The notes: a model not told the origin generated them from the letters alone. A stretch of DNA of 9,757 bases from Nitrospinota bacterium (GCA_015231995.1 JADGAO010000011.1:1-9757); one strand, 5' to 3'. Shown: positions 1-6,855, counted from the first letter of the stretch. A program made the numbers and translations.

Positions 1-1
1 C

Positions 2-55
2 CAGTCAAAGAACTTCGACCTGCCGGTCAAGTTCTCGCCTGTTTTTAGCCCCTGA
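2..55 (+). CDS. possible C-terminal tail of an upstream gene (partial)
   Basis: Frame 2 is open from the window edge to a TGA at 53-55 and would encode a 17-residue tail beginning QSKNF and ending FSP. So short an open stretch has no statistical weight. The only support is context: a possible weak terminator lies about 110 bases downstream (163-198), before the putative sdhA promoter. No family can be recognised. It could equally be non-coding DNA. Confidence 0.2.
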   Translation, partial: QSKNFDLPVKFSPVFSP

Positions 56-162
56 CAATTCTCTAATGGAAAATCTGGGTTTATGCAAAAACCCCATCCC
101 CGCCCGGTGAGGAGACCCCTCTGAAAAGTTTGCTTTCGCCATCCGCAAATCCGGGCATACGC

Positions 163-198
163 AAACAGCCGGAAATACTCGCTTTTGCCGGTTTTTTT
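163..198 (+). terminator. weak candidate Rho-independent terminator
   Basis: CCGG at 169-172 pairs with CCGG at 188-191. The stem extends inward through AAA/TTT with a bulged G, and weakly outward into the T-run. Seven T follow at 192-198. The stem is short and imperfect, so this is a tentative call; it would end transcription arriving from upstream of the window. Confidence 0.3.
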
Positions 199-272
199 CT
201 CCACTTTCCCATGCGTGGTATTGCAACCATCCGTCGGCGATCGAGTAATTCGCATTGCCATTCATTTTTTGT

Positions 273-300
273 TTGGCAAGAGCGCGCGATTTTGTATAGC
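273..300 (+). promoter_or_regulatory. putative sigma-70 promoter of the sdhABE operon
   Basis: TTGGCA (273-278) is followed after 16 bases by TATAGC (295-300). The -35 matches consensus at 5 of 6 positions and the -10 at 4 of 6. Transcription would start near 307, giving a leader of about 60 bases before the sdhA start. This is consensus matching by eye only. Confidence 0.35.
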
Positions 301-365
301 ATGTAGCCGCATCGCCAAATTAGGGAATCACTGGCTGTCTTTTTGTCCAGTATCGCAGGAGTGAC

Positions 366-2081
366 ATGTATACACACGACGTGATAATTGTCGGGTCCGG
401 CCTTGCAGGCCTTCGCGCCGCACAGGAGCTTTCCGGCCATCTGGATGTCGCAGTACTCACCAAAGTTTATCCCAGCAGAAGCCATTCCGGCGCCGCGCAG
501 GGTGGTGTGGCCGCGGCGCTCGCCAATGTTGACAAGGACGACTCCCCGGAGGCGCACACCTACGACACGGTGAAAGGTTCCGACTATCTCGGCGACCAGG
601 ACGCCATCGAGATCATGTGTTCCGACGCGCCCGCCGCCATACATGAGATAGAAAAGCTCGGTTGCCCCTTCTCCCGCACGCCGGAGAACAAGATTGACCA
701 ACGCGCTTTCGGCGGCCATTCGTTCAAAAGGTCGTGCTTTGCGGCGGACAGGACGGGCCATGCGCTCCTACACACGCTGTTCGAACAGTTGATGAAGAAC
801 TCTGGGAAAATCCAGGTTTACTCCGAGTGGTACATGCTCCGGCTCATCATGGAAGACGGCGTGGCCAGAGGCGTGGTCGCCATGGATATAAAGACCGGCA
901 GGCTGGAAGTCTTCCACGCGAAGACGGTTCTTTTCGGCACTGGCGGGTATGGGAGAGCTTACAAGATAACGTCCAACGCCTACGCCAATACCGGCGACGG
1001 CATCACCGCCGCATACAGGGCTGGCGTGCCGTTGATGGATATGGAGTTCGTTCAGTTCCACCCGACGGGGTTGTACAGCCACGGCATACTTCTATCCGAA
1101 GCGGCTCGTGGCGAGGGTGGTTATCTTCTCAACGGCCTGGGCGAGCGGTTCATGGCTAAATACGCCCCCACCAAGCTGGAGCTTGGGCCGAGGGACATAG
1201 TTTCTCGAGCGGCTCAGACGGAAATTGACGAGGGACGCGGAGCCGGGCCGAACAAGGATTACGTTCTTCTCGACCTTCGCCATCTGGGCGAGGAGAAGAT
1301 ACTGGAGCGCCTGCCGCAGATATACCATATCGCCAAGGATTTCCTCGGTTCGGACGCGCTTAACACGCCGGTGCCGATCCAGCCGACGGCGCATTACTCC
1401 ATGGGCGGCATTCCGGCGGATAACGACTGCCAGGTTTATATAGACGAGAAGGGCAACCATGTCCGCGGTTTCTTCGCGGCTGGGGAATGCTCCTGTATCT
1501 CCGTCCACGGCGCAAACCGGTTGGGCACAAACTCCCTGCTGGAGGCGTTGGTGTTCGGCAGACGCGCCGGGAAAAAGATGCTGGAAGTCACACGCGACAC
1601 CGACTGGTCGCCGATCAACGAAAAACGGGAGCTCGACACCGTCAGGCGGGAGTTGGATCAACTCCTCCACACCCAGGCCAAGGAAGACCTGAACACGATA
1701 CGCGACGAGATGAAAGAGACCATGACCTACAAGGCCGGCGTTTACCGCGACGCGGAAAACCTTGGCCTGGCGTTGAAGAAGATAAAAGAGTTGCAGGACA
1801 GGTTCACGCGGGTGCGCGTGGACGACAAGAAGAAGAACTTCAACACCAACCTGCTGGAGGCGCGGGAGCTTTCGCACATGCTCGAATACTCCGAGCTTAT
1901 CGTGGCCGGGGCCATCGCCCGCACGGAAAGCAGAGGCGCCCATGCCAGGAAAGATTATCCCAACAGGGACGACGCAAACTGGCTCAAGCACACGATGGCG
2001 TTCAAGACGAAAGACGGTTTTGAGCTTCGCTACAAACCGGTGAAGATGACCCGCTTCAAGCCAGAAGAGAGAAAGTACTGA
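366..2081 (+). CDS. sdhA: succinate dehydrogenase/fumarate reductase flavoprotein subunit
   Basis: This is the catalytic subunit (571 aa, normal length) that interconverts succinate and fumarate on covalently bound FAD. The N-terminal Rossmann motif is G10-S-G12-L-A-G15. His40, in SRSHSGAAQGG, is the expected histidine for covalent flavin attachment. Active-site residues typical of the family are visible: His232 in QFHPTG, Glu245 and Arg248 in LSEAARGEGG, Arg276 in GPRD (the proton-shuttle arginine), His343 in PTAHYSMGG and Arg385 in HGANRLGTNS. The C-terminal helical domain ends RFKPEERKY, as in other family members. There is no Tat or other signal peptide, so the subunit should face the cytoplasm, unlike the periplasmic MfrA of epsilonproteobacteria. 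The start has AGGAG 4 bases upstream. It is the first gene of the sdhABE operon, with 48 bases to sdhB. Sequence alone cannot tell succinate oxidation from fumarate reduction. Confidence 0.96.
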   Translation: MYTHDVIIVGSGLAGLRAAQELSGHLDVAVLTKVYPSRSHSGAAQGGVAAALANVDKDDSPEAHTYDTVKGSDYLGDQDAIEIMCSDAPAAIHEIEKLGCPFSRTPENKIDQRAFGGHSFKRSCFAADRTGHALLHTLFEQLMKNSGKIQVYSEWYMLRLIMEDGVARGVVAMDIKTGRLEVFHAKTVLFGTGGYGRAYKITSNAYANTGDGITAAYRAGVPLMDMEFVQFHPTGLYSHGILLSEAARGEGGYLLNGLGERFMAKYAPTKLELGPRDIVSRAAQTEIDEGRGAGPNKDYVLLDLRHLGEEKILERLPQIYHIAKDFLGSDALNTPVPIQPTAHYSMGGIPADNDCQVYIDEKGNHVRGFFAAGECSCISVHGANRLGTNSLLEALVFGRRAGKKMLEVTRDTDWSPINEKRELDTVRRELDQLLHTQAKEDLNTIRDEMKETMTYKAGVYRDAENLGLALKKIKELQDRFTRVRVDDKKKNFNTNLLEARELSHMLEYSELIVAGAIARTESRGAHARKDYPNRDDANWLKHTMAFKTKDGFELRYKPVKMTRFKPEERKY

Positions 2082-2129
2082 GGTTTCACAACCGTTCATT
2101 AACGATCACGGTATTGGAAATATAGCGCA

Positions 2130-3086
2130 ATGTCGAAAGTGACTTTCAGGATATTCCGGTTCGATCCGGCCAACGACCCGACGCCCAGGTACCAGGAATA
2201 CGAAATGCCCCTGGAGCCGGGTATCACCCTTCTCAACTGCCTTAACAAGATCAAGGCCGAGAAGGACGCCACGCTGACATACCGCATGTCGTGCGGCTCG
2301 GCGATCTGCGGCTCTTGCGCGGTGCGCGCAAACGGCCACGCCATACTCTCGTGCAAGACGCAGGCTTCCGAGCTGGTCAAGGACGGGGTGATACAGCTCG
2401 ACCCGCTTGGCAACACCTCGGTGATACGCGATCTGGCGGTGGATCTGGAGCCTTTTTGGGCCTCCATCCGCAAGGTCAAGCCGTGGCTTATGCCGGACGC
2501 CACCGACAACCCGGAAAAGGAACGGCTCCAGTCGCAGGAAGATTATTTGAAGATAGACCACGCCACCACATGCATCATGTGCGGAGCGTGCTGGTCGGAT
2601 TGCAACGTGCTGGAAGTGGACAAAAAGTTCATCGGCCCGGCCGCCTTGGCTAAAGCGCAGAGGTTCATTTACGACACCCGCGACGTGAAAACGATAGACA
2701 GGCTCGAAGAGATAAGCGAGCCGCATGGCGTGTGGGACTGCACGCATTGCGGCGAGTGTTCGACACGATGCCCGACCGACGCAAGACCGCTTGGCCGCAT
2801 CGAGGAGATCAAACAGGCGGCTATGGCCGAAGGCGTCCACGGCAACAGCGGCGCGCGGCACGTCCTTGCGTTCCGGGAGACCGTCGGCAAACGCGGACTG
2901 CTCGACGAGAACTACGTTCCTGTGCGGAGCGTGGGCTTTTTGAATATACCCGGACTGCTCGGCCTTATGCCGGTAGGCCTGAGAATGTTGTGGAGAGGGA
3001 AGAATCCGCCTGTGATACCGCATTCCGTGGATAAGGTGGAAGAGGTCAAGAAGATTTACTCCCGTTCCGAGGAGTTCAGAAAATGA
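2130..3086 (+). CDS. sdhB: succinate dehydrogenase/fumarate reductase iron-sulfur subunit, non-classical (type E-like)
   Basis: This subunit (318 aa, longer than the roughly 240 aa of classical SdhB) carries electrons between the SdhA flavin and the third subunit. An N-terminal ferredoxin domain holds a [2Fe-2S] site at Cys55, Cys60, Cys63 and Cys75. The C-terminal domain has Cys148-x2-Cys151-x2-Cys154-x3-Cys158 for [4Fe-4S]; Asn rather than Pro follows the last Cys. It also has Cys204-x2-Cys207-x2-Cys210-x3-Cys214-Pro. In classical SdhB this last motif lacks the second Cys and binds [3Fe-4S]; here Cys207 is present, which predicts a second [4Fe-4S], as described for archaeal type E enzymes. 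The extra C-terminal tail (about 215-318, with MLWRGKNPP and VEEVKKIY) resembles HdrC-type proteins. The ribosome binding site is weak (TTGGAAA about 10 bases upstream). The stop codon overlaps the sdhE start as ATGA. Confidence 0.95.
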   Translation: MSKVTFRIFRFDPANDPTPRYQEYEMPLEPGITLLNCLNKIKAEKDATLTYRMSCGSAICGSCAVRANGHAILSCKTQASELVKDGVIQLDPLGNTSVIRDLAVDLEPFWASIRKVKPWLMPDATDNPEKERLQSQEDYLKIDHATTCIMCGACWSDCNVLEVDKKFIGPAALAKAQRFIYDTRDVKTIDRLEEISEPHGVWDCTHCGECSTRCPTDARPLGRIEEIKQAAMAEGVHGNSGARHVLAFRETVGKRGLLDENYVPVRSVGFLNIPGLLGLMPVGLRMLWRGKNPPVIPHSVDKVEEVKKIYSRSEEFRK

Positions 3087-3952
3087 AGTACGCTCTTTAC
3101 ACCGGTTGCGTCGCCAAAGGCGCGGGACGGGAACTGCTTGCCGCCACGAATGTCGCGTGCGCCAAGCTTGGAATCGAACTTGTGGAGATGACTGCGGCGG
3201 CCTGTTGCGGCGCAGGGGTGATAAGCGAGGACAACCCGATGCTCGCAGACATACTCAACGCCCGCACATTCGCGCAGGCGGAGGAGATGGGCCTTCCGAT
3301 CATGAACATCTGCACGACATGTCAGGGCGTGCACCGGAAAGCCCAGATAAAGCTGAAAAAAGACCCTGCGTATCTTGAGCGCGTCAACAAAGAGTTGAAA
3401 GAGCAGACCGGCCTTGAATACAAAGGCACCGTGAAAGTCCGCCATTTTTACGAGGTTCTGCTTGAAGAATACGGGCTTGATAAGCTCAAGTCGAAGATCA
3501 CGCGCCCGCTCAACGGGTATAAAGTCGCGGCGTTTTACGGCTGTTACGCCATGCGCCCGCACGAATATTCGGATTTGCAAAACCCGGACAACCCGGACGA
3601 GCTGGAGAAGATAATCATCGCTCTTGGCGCGACGCCGATAGACTACGCGGAGAGGCTCAAGTGTTGCGGCTTCCCTATACTGATGATGAACAAGACCAAC
3701 GCCATGAAGCTTACGGGCAACGCGCTGATTGGCGCAAAAGGCGCGGGAGCGGACGCGGTTGTGACCCCCTGCCCTCTTTGCCACCTCAACCTGGACGCAT
3801 ACCAGCCGGAGGTGGAGAACATGAACGACGTCGAGCTGAAACTCCCTGTTCTTCACATACCGCAACTTGTGGCGCTGGCTCTTGGCGCAAGCTATGAAGA
3901 ACTGAGGCTTAAGACACACATCGTCAGACCGCCTGCGGAAATAGCGGGGTAA
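3083..3952 (+). CDS. sdhE: CCG-domain (HdrB-like) subunit of type E succinate dehydrogenase/fumarate reductase
   Basis: This 289-aa protein has two cysteine-rich CCG domains, as in heterodisulfide reductase subunit B and SdhE/MfrE. The first motif is Cys9, Cys41-Cys42-Gly43 and Cys77-x2-Cys80. The second is Cys154, Cys194-Cys195-Gly196 and Cys230-x2-Cys233. Both are complete. In HdrB such motifs bind unusual iron-sulfur clusters; in type E complexes this subunit replaces the haem-bearing membrane anchor and passes electrons to or from quinone. I see no transmembrane helix, so membrane contact would need amphipathic segments or another subunit. A strong ribosome binding site, GAGGAG (3069-3074), lies 8 bases before the start, and the start overlaps the sdhB stop (ATGA), so translation is probably coupled. 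Alternative: the C subunit of a soluble fumarate reductase, comparable to the SdhB-HdrB fusion TfrB of methanogens. The name should not be confused with the unrelated flavinylation factor also called SdhE. Confidence 0.92.
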   Translation: MKYALYTGCVAKGAGRELLAATNVACAKLGIELVEMTAAACCGAGVISEDNPMLADILNARTFAQAEEMGLPIMNICTTCQGVHRKAQIKLKKDPAYLERVNKELKEQTGLEYKGTVKVRHFYEVLLEEYGLDKLKSKITRPLNGYKVAAFYGCYAMRPHEYSDLQNPDNPDELEKIIIALGATPIDYAERLKCCGFPILMMNKTNAMKLTGNALIGAKGAGADAVVTPCPLCHLNLDAYQPEVENMNDVELKLPVLHIPQLVALALGASYEELRLKTHIVRPPAEIAG

Positions 3953-3958
3953 GTTGTA

Positions 3959-4129
3959 GGGGCAGACCCCCATTTCTCCCCCTTACAAAGGGGGAGTGGC
4001 GCGAAGCGCCGAGGGGGTTTAACTAACGGGCCACGATCAAGTTAAACCTCCCCCGCTATCGGCTCTGCCGATAGCGCCCCTCCTTGGTAAGGAGGGGAAA
4101 AGCAAGGACGGGCGATCCACCGGGTCGCC
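3959..4129. repeat. cluster of short perfect hairpins (REP-like palindromic repeat)
   Basis: Most of the gap between sdhE and the next gene is made of palindromes with tiny loops. Arms are: CTCCCCCTT 3976-3984 with 3988-3996 (loop ACA); GGCGC 3998-4002 with 4006-4010 (loop GAA); GCTATCGGC 4055-4063 with 4067-4075 (loop TCT); CCCCTCCTT 4077-4085 with 4089-4097 (loop GGT); and GGCGATCC 4111-4118 with 4122-4129 (loop ACC, one T-G pair). GGGG/CCCC at 3959-3970 forms a smaller one. A larger inverted repeat, GGTTTAACT (4016-4024) with AGTTAAACC (4040-4048), makes the cluster roughly symmetric. It resembles dispersed intergenic palindromic repeats. It may stall polymerase or protect the sdh mRNA 3' end; no T-run follows. 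Confidence 0.8.
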
Positions 4130-4163
4130 ACTACACAAACGAGGTCATCTCGAAATAATAAAA

Positions 4164-4592
4164 ATGCCGGTAAACAACTACAGCGTAACCGAAATCATCA
4201 TGGGTTCCATCCCGTACGGGGCGGACCTTATCGAATATCTCACCAAAACAGCCGCCGAACGCGGCGTGACCGTGGGGATGGTGTCGCTTATCGGTTCGGT
4301 GAGCGAGGCGTCGCTTGCCTTCTATCACCAGGACACGAAGGTTTACGCAAACGTTGATCCCATAAAAACACCGATGGAGATAGTCTCCGCCACCGGGAAC
4401 ATATCGCTAAAAGACGGTGCGCCGTTCGTCCATCTGCACATGATTTTAAGCTCTGCCAATGGACTTACCGTGGCGGGGCATGTAAACCGGGGCGCCAAAG
4501 TTTTCGCCTGCGAGTTTACGATATGGAGGCTCGACGGCCCAGCGCTGGAGCGGGGTCACGATTCGACAACGGGATTGCAGTTGTGGAAGTAA
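4164..4592 (+). CDS. PPC/DUF296 domain protein (possible DNA-binding)
   Basis: This is a single-domain 142-aa protein of the PPC (plant and prokaryote conserved, DUF296) family, which forms trimers in known structures. The core runs from about residue 7 to 124, with GNISLKDG at 78-85, a His90-x-His92 pair in PFVHLHM and His106 in AGHV; these histidines are the ones that bind metal in prokaryotic members. The end of the domain is FACEFTIWRL. In plants PPC domains are attached to AT-hook motifs; there is no AT-hook here, so DNA binding is not shown. The prokaryotic role is not established. No good Shine-Dalgarno precedes the ATG (the leader is AATAATAAAA), but the next Met (codon 13) would cut into the first strand of the domain. 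It stands alone, flanked by palindromic repeats on both sides and convergent with proS. Confidence 0.85.
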   Translation: MPVNNYSVTEIIMGSIPYGADLIEYLTKTAAERGVTVGMVSLIGSVSEASLAFYHQDTKVYANVDPIKTPMEIVSATGNISLKDGAPFVHLHMILSSANGLTVAGHVNRGAKVFACEFTIWRLDGPALERGHDSTTGLQLWK

Positions 4593-4834
4593 TTGTCATT
4601 CTGAACGCACGACCATTGTCATTCTGAGCCCTTCGTAGGACTCAGGGTAAACTCCGCGAAGAATCCATCGAAAGAATGTTTTGTTCTACTTTGATCCTTC
4701 GGTCGCTAACGCTTCCTCAGGATGACAAAAACATTGTCATTCTGAACGAAGCGTAGCGAAGTGAAGAATCTATATAGAAAAAATTTGTTCTACGTTGATC
4801 CTTCGGTCGCTAACGCTTCCTCAGGATGACAAAA
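4592..4834. repeat. tandem imperfect palindromic repeats, TTGTCATTCTGA type
   Basis: ATTGTCATTCTGA occurs three times (4592-4604, 4615-4627, 4733-4745). Its near-perfect inverse TCAGGATGACAA occurs at 4718-4729 and 4821-4832. This gives two palindromic units, 4616-4729 and 4734-4832. Their right halves are a 51-base direct repeat (4680-4730 and 4784-4834) with a single difference (T4690/G4794). In the second unit the arms also pair internally (GAAGCG...TAGCGA against TCGCTAACGCTTC). The first partial copy begins within the stop codon of the PPC gene. Repeats with these ends are scattered in many bacterial genomes and look like non-autonomous miniature elements. Here they fill the gap between two convergent genes and could act as a two-way terminator. 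Confidence 0.85.
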
Positions 4835-4852
4835 CGAAGAATCTCCTCTCCC

Positions 4853-6565
4853 CTAATAACCTGCGATAACCTTCCTCACCTCCGCCACAACCTCGCCTGG
4901 GGCCACTGATACGCGCTCGCCGGTCTTCCTGTTCTTTATCTCTACCTTCCCTTCGGCAAGGCTCTTCTTGCCAACGACGACCTGCGCCGGATATCCCACC
5001 AAATCAGCGTCGTTGAACTTCACCCCGCCGCGAGCGTCGCGGTCGTCTATGATCGGGTCCAACCCTTCCTTCATCAGCTCTGCGTAAACCTCTTCCGCCG
5101 CTTTTACCACTGCTTCGTCATCCATGTTCAAAGGTATCACCGCAACGTCGAAAGGCGCGATGGATGAAGGCCAGATTATCCCTTTGTCGTCGTGGTTCTG
5201 CTCTATCGCGGCGGCGGCTGTCCTGCCGACTCCTATGCCGTAGCACCCCATTATCATCGGTTGTTCTTTACCTTCGGAGTCAAGGAACGTGGCGCGCATC
5301 GCCTCGGAATATTTCGTCCCAAGCTTGAAGATGTGGCCGACCTCTATCCCTCTTGCAAGTCCCATCACCCCGCCAGCGCATCGGGGGCAAGGGTCGCCCG
5401 CCTTCACGTTGCGGATGTCCGCGAATGTGGCGTTCGGGAAATCGCGTTCGTGATTGACGTTGCGAACATGCGCGTCTTTTTTATTGGCTCCGGTCACTGC
5501 GTTACGCAGTACGCGCACAGCGTTGTCGGCTATGATTTTGACGGACGTAAGCCCGATGGGGCCGAGGAACCCCGACGGGGCGTTTGTTGCCTTGAAAACT
5601 TCCGCGTCGTCGGCCATCGTCACTTCGTTGGCTTTCACGGCGCGAGCAAGCTTCACGTTGTTCACATCGTGGTCGCCGCGTGTCAGCGCCACAACAAACT
5701 CGCCGGTATCCGTTTTATAGACGAGGGTTTTAATCAGCCGTTCCGGGGCTATTTTCAAAAATCCGGAGACTTCTTCAATCGTCTTCATCTTCGGCGTGGA
5801 GACTTCCTCCAACGGCAGAGCCTCGCCGCTTTCCACATCCGCCGGAGCCTTGATCTCCACCTTCTCCACGTTGGCGGCGTACTCGCATTTGCCGCAATAG
5901 GCTATAGTGTCCTCGCCGGAATCGGCCAACACCATGAACTCGTGGGAGAACGACCCGCCGATCTGCCCGGTGTCCGCCTCCACCGCGCGAAAATTAAGTC
6001 CCAACCTCGTGAAAATGGCGGTGTACGCCACGCGCATGGCTTCGTAACTTTTGTTCGCGCCGTCGTCGGTGGCGTCGAAGGAGTATGCGTCTTTCATGGA
6101 AAACTCGCGCCCGCGCATCACACCGAACCGAGGGCGTATCTCGTCGCGGAACTTTGTCTGTATCTGGTAGAAGTTCAGCGGCAGGTCGCGGTACGAGCGC
6201 ACGTCCCTGCGCACGAGATCGGTTATAACCTCCTCGTGCGTGGGGCCGAAACAGAACTCGCGGTCGTGCCTGTCGCGGAACCGCAGAAGTTCCTTGCCGT
6301 AAACATCCCACCGGCCCGACTCCACCCACAACTCCGAAGGCTGTACGGCAGGCATGAACACTTCCATCGCCCCCGCCCTGTTCATCTCCTCGCGGATGAT
6401 GTTTTCCAGCTTGCGGATGACACGAAGTCCTAACGGGAGGGTGGAGTATATTCCGGCGGCCAGCTTGCGGATCATTCCGGCGCGCATCATCATCTTCTGG
6501 CTGGCGACATCCGCCTCGGCCGGGGCTTCTTTAAGAGTCGGGATGTAAAAACGGGTCAATCTCAT
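4853..6565 (-). CDS. proS: prolyl-tRNA synthetase (bacterial type, with editing domain)
   Basis: This enzyme charges tRNA-Pro with proline using ATP in the cytoplasm. The protein is 570 aa, the usual length of the bacterial form. Class II motif 2 is seen around residues 139-159 (FRDEIRPRFG, then REFSMKDAYSF), with FGPTHEE at 106-112. Motif 3 is GCYGIGVGRT at 440-449. Between motifs 2 and 3 lies the YbaK-like editing insertion (about 224-405), with Lys279 in RLIKTLVYK, the conserved editing-domain lysine. CxxC pairs at 224/227 and 393/396 bracket the insertion. The anticodon-binding domain covers about 468-570. AAGGTA lies 10 bases before the start on the minus strand, and a good promoter lies further upstream (6608-6636). 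It is monocistronic within the window and convergent with the PPC gene. Confidence 0.98.
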   Translation of the reverse strand: MRLTRFYIPTLKEAPAEADVASQKMMMRAGMIRKLAAGIYSTLPLGLRVIRKLENIIREEMNRAGAMEVFMPAVQPSELWVESGRWDVYGKELLRFRDRHDREFCFGPTHEEVITDLVRRDVRSYRDLPLNFYQIQTKFRDEIRPRFGVMRGREFSMKDAYSFDATDDGANKSYEAMRVAYTAIFTRLGLNFRAVEADTGQIGGSFSHEFMVLADSGEDTIAYCGKCEYAANVEKVEIKAPADVESGEALPLEEVSTPKMKTIEEVSGFLKIAPERLIKTLVYKTDTGEFVVALTRGDHDVNNVKLARAVKANEVTMADDAEVFKATNAPSGFLGPIGLTSVKIIADNAVRVLRNAVTGANKKDAHVRNVNHERDFPNATFADIRNVKAGDPCPRCAGGVMGLARGIEVGHIFKLGTKYSEAMRATFLDSEGKEQPMIMGCYGIGVGRTAAAAIEQNHDDKGIIWPSSIAPFDVAVIPLNMDDEAVVKAAEEVYAELMKEGLDPIIDDRDARGGVKFNDADLVGYPAQVVVGKKSLAEGKVEIKNRKTGERVSVAPGEVVAEVRKVIAGY

Positions 6566-6607
6566 TTCGTCTGCTACCTTTTTTAAGCGGTTTTTTCGCG
6601 TTGGGTA

Positions 6608-6636
6608 ATCTTATGGGATGGCCCTTTGATAGTCAA
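6608..6636 (-). promoter_or_regulatory. sigma-70 promoter of proS
   Basis: On the minus strand TTGACT (6631-6636) is followed after exactly 17 bases by TAAGAT (6608-6613). The expected transcription start is near 6601, giving a leader of about 35 bases that contains the AAGGTA ribosome binding site. The -35 matches at 5 of 6 positions and the -10 at 4 of 6, with ideal spacing. Confidence 0.55.
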
Positions 6637-6699
6637 CGCGGGTTTGAAGCTGGGTGAATATGCGGATATTCCGCTAAATAGCTCGGTTTTTCACTCTAA

Positions 6700-6855
6700 G
6701 GGGCTGTCTCCCAAATGCTCGGCGTGGGTGTTCTTCACCCCGCCGTCCTTAGGGAAGAATAAACTCACATTTAAAGACAAGGAGTTCGAGGTGAAGAACA
6801 CCTCGAACAGCGACAGCGTTTGTCGTTTCTGTTTTACCATTTGGCGACAGCCTCT
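6700..6855. mobile_element. candidate miniature inverted-repeat element (MITE-like, no transposase)
   Basis: The left end GGGGCTGTCTCCCAAATG (6700-6717) is mirrored by the right end CATTTGGCGACAGCCTCT (6838-6855) with one indel and a few mismatches. The four bases CTAA lie directly outside both ends (6696-6699 and 6856-6859), as a target duplication would. Inside are two strong hairpins: GGCG-t-GGGTG/CACCCCGCC (6721-6744, loop TTCTT) and GTTCGAGGTG/CACCTCGAAC (6784-6808, loop AAGAA). GGTGTTCTTCACC (6727-6739) is the exact reverse complement of GGTGAAGAACACC in the second hairpin. A third, weaker hairpin spans 6806-6833. No transposase is encoded, so movement would depend on an element elsewhere. 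The ends recall IS termini starting G(A/G)GGCTGTC, but I cannot assign a family. Confidence 0.5.

Larger units (their letters stand above)
56..365. other. intergenic region upstream of sdhA
   Basis: I see no convincing gene in these 310 bases. A minus-strand open frame runs through here into sdhA, but it is mostly antisense to sdhA and shows no recognisable protein. The stretch holds a small hairpin (GGGTTT at 77-82 pairing with AAACCC at 89-94, 6-base loop), a terminator-like hairpin with a T-run (163-198) and a putative sigma-70 promoter (273-300). The sdhA ribosome binding site AGGAG lies at 357-361. Confidence 0.6.

Noticed and set aside
81..761. 226-codon minus-strand open frame spanning the sdhA upstream region
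   Set aside because: More than half is antisense to sdhA; there is no family signature and the putative sdhA promoter lies inside it.
1092..2099. 335-codon minus-strand open frame
   Set aside because: Antisense to sdhA, no recognisable domain, composition typical of a shadow frame.
2106..3023. 305-codon minus-strand open frame
   Set aside because: Antisense to sdhB, whose three cluster motifs leave no doubt about the coding strand.
3056..3973. 305-codon minus-strand open frame
   Set aside because: Antisense to sdhE, which has two complete CCG motifs; the shadow has no family pattern.
3959..4129. CRISPR array
   Set aside because: The hairpins differ in sequence and there are no regular direct repeats separated by unique spacers.
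4592..4834. CRISPR or tRNA/ncRNA gene
   Set aside because: Only two units, unequal in length and adjacent with almost no spacer; the structure is an imperfect palindrome, not a cloverleaf or a repeat-spacer array.
5192..6433. 413-codon plus-strand open frame
   Set aside because: It lies wholly antisense to proS, which is unmistakable by motif; the translation is histidine/arginine-rich without any family pattern, as expected for a shadow frame in GC-rich DNA.
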